DNA of 64,000 bases from Umbelopsis ramanniana AG (GCF_025399195.1 NW_026252116.1:124001-188000); one strand, 5' to 3'. Numbered from the stretch's first letter, positions 13,119 to 24,200 are shown. Program-made: numbers and translations. The notes: generated by a model from the letters alone, not told the origin.

Positions 13119-13471
13119 TTAGCGCTTACCATTGTCTTCCTCACAACGGTCAGACATAGAGGAGTAACCAGAATTGAAATTCGGTGGAGGTTTTGGCGGT
13201 TCTGATGGTGCTACGGCTGTAAAAAAGAAGTCTAAGCTAGGTTCTGTGATAGAACTCGTCATATGGTAGAAACCTATCTTACCGTTTAATTCTACCCAAT
13301 CTGCCCAGTAACTCACTTTGTCAGCCTCAGCGTCTGTCAGTCCTTCTATAGTGATATGACATCAAAGTCAGTGGCTGTGAGTTGTATTTGCAACAACAAC
13401 AATGGCTCACCATATCCAACATGATTATTCGTAATGGTCTGTTCATCCGAGCCGTCATCACTACCTGCCAT
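13119..13471 (-). CDS. Acidic 73-aa microprotein, function unknown
   Basis: Three small exons (13471-13411, 13345-13283, 13216-13119) join in phase to 73 aa. The N-terminus is acidic (MAGSDDGSDEQTITNNHVGY). A likely helix follows, EGLTDAEADKVSYWADWVEL, and then a Pro-rich linker PSEPPKPPPNFNSGYSS and the tail SDRCEEDNGKR. All three junctions obey GT-AG (GTGAGC, GTAAGA donors) and phase, which argues for a real gene rather than chance. I do not recognise the family. No signal peptide or membrane segment is visible. It is divergent from the 46-aa gene starting at 13971. Confidence 0.55.
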
Positions 13472-13970
13472 GACTAGGAGCGAAGTTTGGCCTGAGACCA
13501 GTAAAGCTGGAGGGATCATCTGAGTTTGGGTTTTCCGTTGTCACATGATTGGCGTTGAGATCTGCGGCTCTGCCGGAAGCCCATCCTCATACCAGCCGAG
13601 CAATCACAAAGCTCTTTCATGACAACCCATTTTATCGTCCCTTATAGGACTTTATGAGAACACAGAATAGGCTGAAGTTGATCTAGTTTGTCGATCGATT
13701 ATTGAAAACATGTCGATCATTTGCGGAGAGAACAGACATGCATTTTTACGTTGGCTAAACATCACATCAACGTGCGTATATTGGCTGTATAAACATGGGG
13801 GAAACATGTAAGAGCTGTAAGCCTTGCAAAGGGGAGGAGTGGGAATTCTGCAGCGATTGGCCATGGTTGGCTTGAGGCGACGAAGTCACTTTCGCCCGTG
13901 ACCTGCAAATTTCATCAAGTTCGTCATTCCCCGGAAATATGGGCTTTGGCAAATCTCATTTCATAACACC
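13472..13970. other. Divergent spacer between two microprotein genes
   Basis: 499 bp, no supported gene. Short open frames on the minus strand (around 13652-13952) have no recognisable content. Confidence 0.45.
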
Positions 13971-14173
13971 ATGTCAGGCGTCAACAAAGGAATTTCAGAA
14001 AAGGAAAAAGGCGACGAGGCAGTTTGGGCTAAGAAGCAGGTAAATACCGTCTACTTATGTTAGGCTACGACGTCAATATTAATTTCGTATGCTATTTGCA
14101 GGAAGCCGAGAAACTCAAGAAACTGGCCAAGGAATTGGCAAGTAAGGAAAAGAAGGACGATGATACCAAATAA
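13971..14173 (+). CDS. 46-aa helical protein resembling the mitochondrial ATPase inhibitor IF1
   Basis: Two exons (13971-14039, 14102-14173) with a GTAAAT donor give 46 aa. The sequence is almost all charged helix: ISEKEKGDEAVWAKKQ and then EAEKLKKLAKELASKEKK. This matches the pattern of the IF1/Stf1 inhibitory helix (a KREK-ED-Y-KQEAEKLKKL style repeat), which binds F1-ATPase and forms a coiled coil. No mitochondrial presequence precedes it in this model, whereas IF1 precursors normally have one; an unseen upstream exon or an internal targeting signal would be needed. Similar short coiled-coil proteins outside mitochondria exist, so the call is tentative. Confidence 0.5.
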
Positions 14174-14971
14174 AGGTGACTCTGATCAAAGCGATATCGT
14201 CTCTTTTCGGCTATGCTTGATCCATTATCGATGAGGCTGTTTTCTCTTTAACGCAGCAATAAACCTGAAATGAGAAACCCTTGTAGGCAGTTTTATTTTT
14301 TTATTCATCACAAGAGCCTTGGACAGTGCGTTTCGCTATATCCTTTCAATATGGCACGGGCCCGCAGTAATATAATACTCTTGTATTTTAAAAAAGAATA
14401 AGTGATCGGGTGGAGAAACACGTGTGAAGTTAAGGGTTACAGTGGCGGAAAAAACGAAGAACATAACAGCAGGAACTTACCTCTCTTTGCTTTTATCAGC
14501 ACTGTCAACAGAGCAAGGAAGCCTGAAACAAGTCATTTTGATTGCTCAGTTGAATCGCATCCAATCGATTTGTTTCTGTGGTTTGGCTCAATACACATTT
14601 TTTCTATTTCCGCACTAATTTTTTTTTTGGCCCATTAAAGAGAAAACAAGTCTGCTGGTCTTTGCCTTCCAAACCGCTTATACTTTTAACATCAATAATA
14701 GCTAATCCTCAACTCTTACCTAAAGTCTTCCGAAACTCCTTTTGAGGGTTAGGAATTTCTTCTGAAGGTGCTTGTTCTTTTATTTCTTCTTCCTCCCCAC
14801 TCTTACGTCGCTCATCATTATTTGGAATTCGACATCATAACTTTCAAATTCCTGACTGGTTCTATTCTCTAGCTTATCCCCACTCCACCATTTATCCAAC
14901 TTCTACTTCTCTCTATTTCTTTAAGCAAAGAGGCTCTATTGCCTCATCAATTGCTTAGTTGAAGTTTTAAT
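14174..14971. other. Intergenic, promoter of copper-fist gene
   Basis: 798 bp. The last 250 bp (about 14700-14950) is strongly C/T-rich, as expected for a fungal promoter/5' leader. No gene seen. Confidence 0.5.
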
Positions 14972-16397
14972 ATGCTTATCGTTGGTGAAGACGGCATTGC
15001 CAGAAAGTTCTCGTGCGAGAAATGTATCAAGGTACACAATTTTTTTAGAAGAAATATTTCGATCCGTTCTCCGATGACTTAACACATTACATTATCGTAG
15101 GGCCATCGCACGAGTGGCTGCAAACATGCAAACAGCCCATTAATCGAAATTAAAAAAAAGGGTCGTCCATCCACGCAGTGCGAACAGTGCAAAGAACTGC
15201 GCAAGACAAAACACATGCACGTGAAATGCATTTGCTCCGGTAATAAACCAGGTTGGTTCCCGTTGTCGATAATTTGACTTCAATAGCTTCATCCTATCTG
15301 ACATTTGTTCGCTAGAATCAAGATCTCGTATCCGCCCTACTCCGTATAGCCGAGAGCCTTCACCAAACCATAGTAGGGAATCTTCACCGTTACACATGGA
15401 TTTAGACATCGGCCATGGTCAACAAATCGTCGGAGGCAATATTACTACGGATTGTATGTACTTCCACGTTTATGGAAAATGCAAAGGGGTCATGCCTAAC
15501 ACATTATCCTCGTTTGCATAGTATCAGACGCAATGTACACGTCGTCTGTTTCTTCCGAAGGGACAATGACACCTACAGAATCATCTTCGTCTTGTTCGCC
15601 CAGTTTTTCTGGTAATATCAGTAATGAGACGCCCCAGGTCGCCCAGGATGGCGATCCAATGGATGCATTACCGGACGAGAATATAAACATCAGAACAACT
15701 ACCGAGAAGCTTGCCATATCAACCCCGATAGATCCATTTAAATTACGCTTCCATTTGCAAAGAACGCTCAATACAACTATGCTACATTCACCGTCTTCAA
15801 CCTCCATTCACTCGGTCAACTCACCGCTATACAGCCCTGTGACTTCTCCCCGTACACCGCCTATCCCTATCAATGATCCAACCGATGACTTGGATAGTGA
15901 TACACCCATATATAAGACCGATGGGGAACAAGTTGACCAAGCGGCTGTTCTTGGAGATCTTCACCACACCAGTTCTGAAGATTTAATGGATGAAATTTAC
16001 AGTGGATTTACTGACAAAAAGACTATCGGTGCTTCTGACTGTGGCGCTCATTGCCAATGTGGCGACTCTTGTGAGTGTGCTGGCTGCACTCTCCACGGTT
16101 CACTTACCGACAGTTTACCAGAGGGGCAAGGGCATGCAAATCATATTAGAAACATAGTAGATAATCCCACCAAATTCAATCCCATCATTGATGAAGATGG
16201 TGTTCGACTCTGCGGCTGCGGATGTATGAAGAGCCTCGAAAGCTGTAGAGATTGTTTTCAAGATTTGTGTGAAGGTAAGCAAATCAAAGACTATACCAAA
16301 TCTATTTTTGGGGGGGGGCGAATTTCACATCCAGATAACTGACTCCTTTTTCATGGTGACTTCAATAGAATATCTTCTTAACCATCCTCATCCATGA
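14972..16397 (+). CDS. Copper-fist transcription factor (Ace1/Mac1/Cuf1 family)
   Basis: Five exons in my model (14972-15031, 15101-15239, 15316-15453, 15522-16274, 16369-16397), 372 aa. Residues 1-40 are the copper-fist DNA-binding domain: KFSCEKCIKGHRTSGCKH (zinc Cys/His), the minor-groove basic motif KKKGRPSTQCEQCKELRK and CICSG. The middle is Ser/Thr/Pro-rich. The C-terminal part has a Cys cluster, DCGAHCQCGDSCECAGCTLHG, and a second one, RLCGCGCMKSLESCRDCFQDLC, typical copper-sensing clusters of Cuf1-like factors. The family switches on copper or iron genes depending on copper load. Two junctions are ambiguous: a second donor at 15252 adds four residues, and reading through the last intron gives another C-terminus that ends at 16342. 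Confidence 0.88.
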
Positions 16398-17032
16398 TAC
16401 ATTATCACTGGTTTACATTCAAAAAACATTTTCATTTTCGCTGTTTTCCCCCATGCTTTTGTTTTTTTCTATGTTCTTTTACCTATCCCCCAAATGTAAC
16501 AGTAGCTTTTTTTGTACAACACGCAGAGTGGGTTTTACAACATCAAATATTATAATGCACTTTTTATTCACGCTTGTGAGCCGGTTATGGGATCTCCGAC
16601 GCACATTGCTGTTTGAGAAAATATAGATGCGCTGCAAGAAAGGGGGGGGGGACTGCAAGTGGTATCATCATCGGCACCACCATGGTAAGTTTGAAATAGC
16701 ATAGATTACACCGAATACCATGTTCTTTCTTTTTGGCCCATGAGCTTCTGCCCTTCGCAAATCTGATCCCGCTATAGCATGCATAAGCTGAGCTGACATG
16801 ATATTTCGCCTACACCTTTTTTTTTCAAGCAACGATGGCTGTTAATAATCAGAAACAGCGCTAGGGTGAAACTAGGGGCCAGAGGCGATGACACTTAGAA
16901 GCTTAATTTTGTCAAACCATCATGACGACATGTAAGTTTTGTGACTTAGCACTTTGCCCTCGCAAGTCAGTCTATCCGGAATCGTACTTGTAACCCACAG
17001 CGTCAAAACTATACTCCTTCCTCTTTGCCAAC
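16398..17032. other. Intergenic with poly-G run and C/T-rich leader
   Basis: 635 bp. Contains a run of 10 G at 16642-16651 (a 9-G run also lies in the last intron of the copper-fist gene at 16310-16318) and T-rich stretches. No gene seen. Confidence 0.5.
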
Positions 17033-18868
17033 ATGACACAAGATTCCGTTGATGGTTGTAAAGCGGTCTATGTTGGCAATTTGGATTCTCGAGTCAATAC
17101 CGCGAAATTAGCTGATCTATTTCCCGCAAAGGATCAGATTAGACGAATGAAGATTTTACCTGATAGACACGTAAGTTATTGGAATGGTCGGCTGAGGAAT
17201 AGAAGCCTTTGCAAAACCCGTTATAATTCCCTATATTCCCCCATATCACCTTCCCTTTTTACAACCCATATTCCGTGATTTCGGCCCATACAAATTGGGA
17301 TGTGCCTTTTTCTTGAGGCACTCCCTCATCAGCCTATCCATTCTTTCGTCTGGGTTGGTGTGCTATTTTTTTCATGGGTCACTAATAGGTCAATAGCCAA
17401 AATTTGCCCGAGAATTCACCTCGTCCCTTAAACTTTTTTGATGGGTTTACCAAAAGAAAAGTGAGTCCCAGTTAAGGGAAGAGGTGTCTGTCTGTCTGTC
17501 CTACGAAATCTACCCTTTCAATGTTCATTTTAATTCTCCGTTTCTCCCTTTGTTTGATTTTTTACTTGCGTTGACACTTTTTGACCTGCCGTGACTAACT
17601 ATACCGTCTCTCTTGTTTTCCACGTGATATAGCATGGCAACGAGGTCAAGAGTTATGCCTTTATAGAATACAATGATCATCCGTCGGCGGAAGCAGCTCT
17701 ACGAATGATGAATGGTAAAAACATCATGGGTAAAGTGAGTAGTATCTCTAGTTCGGCACGTTAGTAAATGGCTCAGATCACCTCATAATTGACGGGCACC
17801 GTTTTTCAACATCCATCCTAAAAAAGACAATACGCGTGCACTGGGCAACTCAAGGTCAAGTTCACAAAGAAGATACCTCACAGCACCACCATATATTTGT
17901 CGGTGATCTCTCTTCCGAGGTCACCGATACCACGTTAAGCGAAGCCTTCAATATGTTTCATAGTATGTCGGATGCAAGAGTCATGTGGGATCAGAATTCC
18001 GGCAAGTCGCGGGGTTTCGGATTCGTTAGCTTTGAAGATCGAATGGACGCAGACAAAGCCATTGGTAGTATGAATGGCGTGGTATTGGGTTCCAAAGCTA
18101 TTCGATGCAACTGGGCCAATCAGAAAAATACTAGACGAGACTGTAAGGTGTATTTTACCTTTTGCTGACGAGTGTGATCGCCCCCCTTTAACCCCAATAT
18201 CGTCTATGTAGCCACAATCAGCTATGCATTATCGTATGAGCAAGTCTTGCGACAAACACATATATCTCACACAACTATCTATGTCGGTAATTTACCGCAT
18301 TTCATCAAGGAGCATGAGCTAGTTCCCTTTTTCCAGCAATATGGATATGTAATGGACATTCGCTTGCAGGGCGAGCGAGGATTTGCATTTGTAAAGTAAG
18401 TGTATTGACAGCTGTCATAGCAACTAGATATCATTATTTCCAATACTGACTATATATCCCCTATTACAGACTGGATACTCATATTAATGCAGCGATCGCA
18501 ATTGTGTCATTACAGGGAGTCAACATAGCAGGAAGGCCAGCTCGAGTAAGTGAATGATTTTCGAGAAAATGAGGATCATACTACAGTGCTATGTATTTTT
18601 CAATGGGAGAGAAACATCTTACTGAAGCGCGCTATTACAGCTATCGTGGGGAAAGGATCGAAGTACAGCCACTGCTACCGCTACTACATACCCCTATCCA
18701 ACAGCTGCACCCGCACCGTATTTAACACAGATTCCAGCTGCTCCTACGGTTTGGGTGGATTCGAATGGTCAACAAGCAGGATTGCAGCCTTGGATGGGAG
18801 TGTATTATCCACCATTTCCACCTCAATATCATGCGGCAAACGAGCCGCTAATAGAAGACACATCATAG
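17033..18868 (+). CDS. Three-RRM RNA-binding protein of the TIA-1/Pub1 family
   Basis: Six exons (17033-17170, 17633-17734, 17827-18142, 18212-18395, 18470-18545, 18641-18868), 347 aa. RRM1 begins [20 protein letters not shown] with RNP1 SYAFIEY. RRM2 begins [20 protein letters not shown] with RNP1 [10 protein letters not shown] and ends [12 protein letters not shown]3 begins [20 protein letters not shown] with RGFAFVKL, and is followed by the family hallmark SWGKDR. The tail is Pro/Ala/Tyr-rich ([19 protein letters not shown]), a mild prion-like composition. TIA-1/Pub1 proteins bind U-rich mRNA, act in stress granules and can influence splicing. The first intron is 462 nt, several times longer than any neighbour, and could have regulatory content. 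Confidence 0.93.
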
Positions 18869-19122
18869 AAAAAGCACAGTATTTCAGCCTACATTCCTAC
18901 TCTGCATGCTAAAACCTTTTTTTGTGAAATAATAGATAGTGCAATGGTAGAGAAATAGCTATATCTGATTGATTTTCATGTAACCTCTCAGATAGTTGGT
19001 GCTTAGAAGCTGAAAAAGAAAGCACCCAACGATGCCCACTTATAAAAGTTTCATTCTCCGCAACCCATAAAACATATCCCGAACTGTCCTGCTTTGACAT
19101 CTAACCCGTTCAATTCATTCCA

Positions 19123-20039
19123 ATGAGCGATAAATCAAAGTGGAGTGTTGACTTTGCGTCACTAGAATCCACCTCTAGGTAAAAGACGAGCAAGCTTTTT
19201 GGATGTTACAGCCATGTTAGCCAATGTTTGATATTGATACCACGATCCGACACAGAGCTTCGAGCATCCCAAGTCCCGTTGGATTTGATGGAAACTGGGC
19301 GATTCAAAACTCACGAGAATCTAGCGTAGGTATAGACAAGTCGAATGGTTTAGGCACGCAGACTCTTACTGTATTTCTCTCTTAAATAGAAAGCGTCGCG
19401 TTCAGCGGATGCAGATCACAACGACATGACTTTGAAAGCTAGGGTAAGCGCATCTCAAGGCACTTGGATGTCATTAACAGTACGCATCCCAAGCTAATAC
19501 GATGTCGAACTTGTTTCAATTATTAGAGAGCTTGGGACGTTGCCATGGGACCAGCAAAGACCATTCCCATGAATGCTATTATGATTTACATGAGCGGCAC
19601 TGGTGTTCAGATCTTCAGTGTCATGATCACTGCCATGCTCTTTTGGCAACCTATCAAAGCTATTTTCACCTTGAATCAAAGTAAGAGTCATTCAGCCGTC
19701 TCGGTAAATTCGACACACTTTATATCCAGACCCTAACATCATAACGGTATAGCATTTGAGCGGTTTGAACCCACCGGCGCTGCAAAGAATCATCCTGAAG
19801 CGAGCTTGCTTACATCCAAGGCAACCTTCCTAGCTCTGCAATTGGTCACTATCGGCCTTGGCATTTACAAAGTCAATGCCATGGGTCTGTTACCCACAAC
19901 CACTTCGGACTGGCTGGCATTTATGCCACCAAAGCAGGTCAGTATCTCATTTCGTCAATGGTTTATTGTAAGTTAACCTTACCATTGACTCAATTACGGA
20001 TTTCCTCTATTACAGATCATGGAATATTTTGCTATATAG
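19123..20039 (+). CDS. EMC4: EMC4, subunit 4 of the ER membrane protein complex
   Basis: Six exons (19123-19178, 19256-19325, 19390-19443, 19527-19680, 19753-19937, 20016-20039), 180 aa, the usual length. The N-terminal tail has SIPSPVGFDGNW. The conserved core reads AWDVAMGPAKTIPMNAIMIY and then two transmembrane helices (about residues 75-105 and 135-155). The C-terminal block KVNAMGLLPTTTSDWLAF is diagnostic. The EMC inserts tail-anchored and multispanning proteins into the ER membrane; EMC4 contributes to the membrane vestibule. The last exon is only 24 nt (IMEYFAI-stop). An AATAAA lies about 20 nt after the stop. Confidence 0.95.
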
Positions 20040-20438
20040 TTGTACATCATGGAGTATTAATAAACCAAAACTTATACAATACAATGTTCGTTTTTTCATT
20101 CGTTTCTCACATCAACTTAGTCACGATGGCATTAACTTGGGCATATTATATGCTTTTCCATATGTCTCGTTATCACCAGACATGGTCAGCATATGAAATT
20201 AAACGTTTAACGTGTGATATACATTTTCTTAATAATTTTTCTCCTCCGAGGTCTGAGCATATCCTTTTGTTTGACATAAAAGCGAGGGCATAATCGGCAC
20301 CAATGCATGCATACGGCCCAAGCAGCGCTTCATGATTTCCGAGAAAAAAAAAACACTTTGCGCTGTCTTACGCTGACGGAAAGGTTATTTTGTTGGACAA
20401 TGTTCGCACTACATGGTGATGTTGAATATTTGGCTTGT

Positions 20439-20606
20439 GTGTTGCAATGTTTTGCAACACACGAGCATAGAGATGTATGTAACAGACATGCCTGAAAGAA
20501 AGCCAGGCATGTGGTGTCGTTTGCAGAAAGACTGGCTCGGCATGGACGGCCTGCAATGGGAAAGGAAAATAAAATGTGTATGTGAAGGCTGGTTTGCGAA
20601 TCAGCC
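20439..20606. repeat. Cluster of three short inverted repeats (potential hairpins)
   Basis: Dyad 1: GTGTTGCAA at 20439-20447 with TTGCAACAC at 20452-20460, perfect, 4-nt loop. Dyad 2: CATGCCTG at 20487-20494 with CAGGCATG at 20504-20511, perfect, 9-nt loop. Dyad 3: GGCTGGTT at 20587-20594 with AATCAGCC at 20599-20606, one G-T wobble, 4-nt loop. Seen directly; function unknown. Confidence 0.6.
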
Positions 20607-20697
20607 AATAGGACTGTATGCTGAAAATTCGTTTCGATTTTGGCTAATATAAATGATATCCGTATGTTGATGACAACACATTGAAGATGGAAAAAAC

Positions 20698-20704
20698 TAT
20701 ATAA
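20698..20704 (+). promoter_or_regulatory. TATA-box-like element upstream of the secreted peptide gene
   Basis: TATATAA, 58 bp upstream of the start codon at 20762. Position and sequence fit a core promoter, but no transcription start is known. Confidence 0.4.
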
Positions 20705-20761
20705 CTGCGTTTATTAACAATTACAAATATGCATCGACTTCTTTCTTTTCCATTACTGCAA

Positions 20762-21039
20762 ATGAAGTTCTTTGCCGCTGCCCTCACTGTCGTCGTACAA
20801 CTCACTCTCCTTCTCCAACTTGCCTCGGCAACTCCTCTGTATAATCCGCGTCCTCTTGGTTAGTACGGTTATGTTTTGAGCGAAGATGATATGTTACGTT
20901 TTGACTAATGAGCTGTATACATGTGACATCAAATTATCCAGAAGCTAGAGCGGGAAGAGAATGTCGCCCTGCAATTGATGACTGCCCCTCCGGCCAACAT
21001 TGCATCCCGGAAGCCGAGAACTATGGTCACTGCGGTTAA
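20762..21039 (+). CDS. Small secreted cysteine-rich peptide, 64 aa
   Basis: Two exons (20762-20858, 20942-21039) give 64 aa. The first about 23 residues are a clear signal peptide, MKFFAAALTVVVQLTLLLQL, with a likely cleavage after the ASA just beyond it. The mature part is about 41 residues and holds four Cys in RECRPAIDDCPSGQHCIPEA and NYGHCG (spacing C-x6-C-x5-C-x9-C), enough for two disulphides. The pattern is like many fungal secreted peptides and is loosely similar to dickkopf/colipase-type mini-domains; I do not assign a family. Candidate roles are an effector, an antimicrobial or a signalling peptide, all inference. The phase-1 intron is 83 nt. Confidence 0.7.
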
Positions 21040-21212
21040 ATTTTCATTATTATAAGGGAACTTTCGTAAAGTTCTCTTTGTCCATAACTCCATTTCATTC
21101 TTTTTCACATTACATTTCAATGAATAAACCTCGTCAATAATTCAAGAGGGGGCTCGAGTCTGGTGGTGAGGAGGAAAACTCCTAGTTTCCAATATTTAAT
21201 ATTATTTGTCTA

Positions 21213-24200
21213 TTAGCGCATATCGGCATACAGCCTATCCAATTTGCCGCGTCCACGACCTCGACGACCTCTTCCGCGTCCCCTTCCAAACTTTCTTTTA
21301 ACTGTCCTATTGGCAAATCGGGTTTCTAGCAGTGCTTCCACTTCATCGTCGCAAGACACGCATCCTTCAACAGGGGGTTTGCCGGCGTTTTCTCTAAACT
21401 CTACTTTGAGTAAAGTAGACCCGCATTCGCACACGTCATCCAGTAACGTTACATCTGATGATACAGGCATGGGTTAATCGCTATACCACATTCACACAAT
21501 ACATCGAGTTACTTACGTTTGACCGTATCAATGAAGCTTGAAACAACGTTGCATTCATTGCAGCTCAGCTTCCATCGCGGCGCTGAGGTGGCATCCAAAA
21601 TGAGGCGACCCGGACACGGGTCTATCTCTCGTTCGGACTCTGGGCATGGTCCAACCGCATTTTTAACCATGGAGTGCTTACATGACGGATGAGGGCAATG
21701 GTTGCAAGCAGTGTGCTTCTTTACATTCTCAAATGGCGGGTTGTTGTAGCAGTAAGGGCATATGGGATAGCCTATTCCTTTTGATCCTGTTGAGAACAGA
21801 ACAAGCTCGAAGTCGTCTAGTGGCTATGCGATATGTTAGCTGAAAATCAAATGTGACTAGTACAAACTATGTCAAATTGTAACATACGCATCGCAGTTCT
21901 TTGTAAAGCTTGATATTTCCATTCATAGGAAGAGAGTATGTCTCATCACAAGTTTTGCAATGCAGACGGTTTGGCTTTAGTGCGATATACTTCATATATC
22001 TAATATGAGGAGGGTATATTTAGGGCGCTATGATGGTAGTGCTGAATGTTCCTTGTTATACGAAAATGCTTACCGCTTGCACTTTCCACATTTTGACATT
22101 ACTTTTCCAGTCGATGCGAGAGGCGAGAATGTGGCCTCAAACAGCTCGTCCATTCCTTCAATCTAAAGGCGGGGGAGGAGTTAGACCAACGCCTTTTACA
22201 AATGCCTCCTTAGCAATGGTACTTACTCGTTTGACAAAGTATCCAAACTTTCGCTCAAACATTTCCAAAAAATACTTTAAAACATCTACATGAGGTGCCT
22301 GTCCCAATGCAATCAAACTGAGCTGTTGCTCGATATCTGACCGCATTGTTGGTAGCGATAGCTCCGGGTCGATCTTTTCTGTAGCATATGAAACAACATG
22401 ATAAGTTTTGCAACGTCTATAGTATACTATGCAATGTGAAGTGCTTACGATAGCTGGTTAAAGTAATTGGTGTTGTGACAATTTCGTAGCCAGATATGTT
22501 AGCATAAGTCATAAAATGGCAAAATTGCTTGTGAGATATTCTTACCCATGGATGAGAACAATTCCTAGATTGGTAGGGACCAATTTTCGAGACGTTCCTT
22601 GAACTTGTACATAGTTTCTTTGACAAATATTGTTGATATGTGTAGGAATGGAGGCATCGGTTCCAATGCCATTCTTTTCCTATAATTGGGTCCATAGTCA
22701 GCTCCTTCCGTGCATCTAGCTTGCAGTAGTAAGTCTGAGGCAAACAACTTACCATTAGTTCAATCAGCTCAGATTCCGTTAAATAATCAGGAGGGCTAGT
22801 TTGACCATCAGCAATTTTCGTGTCAAGTACAGGTACCACCTCTCCTTCTGTGAATTCGGGTAGATATTCATTCGCTTTGCTCAACCTGAAAGTTTACATG
22901 TTTATAACTATTGATCCAAACATCAGCATTAGTATTAGATTTGATTGACTTACCAATGCATAACGGACGCAAATCCTAAAGATGTCACTTGAACACCTGA
23001 GCATTCAAACTTCTCTTTACCGATCGCCATAAGTGCCTTAGTTTGAATGTACTTGAGATTCGGGCTCAAAGAACCAATGAAGGTACGGCATATATAATCA
23101 TACACTCTCCATGTATTTCCGCCTAATTCAGCTTCGTCCGCCATTCTAGTCGGAGTACTGTATGACATAGGTGACAATATTAGCGCACATAGGCAGCCTT
23201 CCAGGAAGAATTGAGGAATTTACATACATTGGAGGATGATCACCAACGTCTTTACCGCCAGTCGGTCTGTCATACCCATTTCGAAGCAAATCTGAACATA
23301 TATTTCCCCTAATGTTCTTATTATTAGTTACTCTTCATTCGAATTTTGCGCTTAGAACCTTGAACGTTACCACAATGGATGCCTGCACTGCTCTTCGAGA
23401 ACTTCGTCTAGGTCGAATGACGTAGGGTATGAGGAGGTTTCCGTTCTGGGGTAGGAAATGTAACCTTGTATATACAGTCTCTCAGCAATGCTCATCTATA
23501 AAGAATGCAACGTACTTATGTCCATGTTCAGCTCAAAAACCAGCATGATGTTTTCCACAAACTTACGCATTCTGACGGACTGATGCCCAAAAAGGATGAT
23601 CCATGCTTAAGAAGTTCGACAGTGTTGAGCGCGTGCGGTCTTGACTTTGATTTCTTCTCGCTACTGACTTGGATAACTCTGCAATTAAAACATGTTGGTG
23701 CATGCCATAATTGATAAAGCGTCGTATTTACGAATGGCTTACTTTGCACCCTTCTCGCTCTCCTTCTGTAATGCATTCAAAAGCATGCTTGTGACATGCT
23801 TGTCAAAAAGTCTACCGCGTTCCCAGGTTAGCTTGATAGGAGCATTTAACTTTGTCACGGTGACAGCCAATGTCCAAAATGTTTCTGGAGTAAACTGCTG
23901 GATCAGGTCATGGCGCTGTACGCAGAAAGTGAGAGTGGGAGTCTGACAAGGTCCATAGGAAATGACTGCTGAATCTAAATTGCCGTATTTTCCTTGGAAG
24001 AAACGAGTTTGGAAGCGCGTAAAGGCGACTCCAACCTTCAAATCCAATTCCTGACGTGCGTCCACAGCTAACAGCACATTAGTACCAAAACCCCATTGAA
24101 GACAAAATAAAACAACAGTCCATACCCCTCGCTTCATTTTCATTTGGTTTGACCAAATTTTCCATTGCTTTCTTCAAATCAGTGGCGGTAATAGCTGCAA

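Larger units (their letters stand above)
20040..20761. other. Intergenic with clustered hairpin motifs
   Basis: 722 bp, 3' of EMC4 and upstream of the secreted-peptide gene. No coding gene supported. Three inverted repeats cluster at 20439-20606 and a TATA-like box lies at 20698-20704; both are listed separately. Confidence 0.5.

Noticed and set aside
13795-13875. Short Cys-rich frame starting MGETCKSCKPCKGEEW
   Set aside because: 26 codons, no signal peptide, no splice extension; probably chance.
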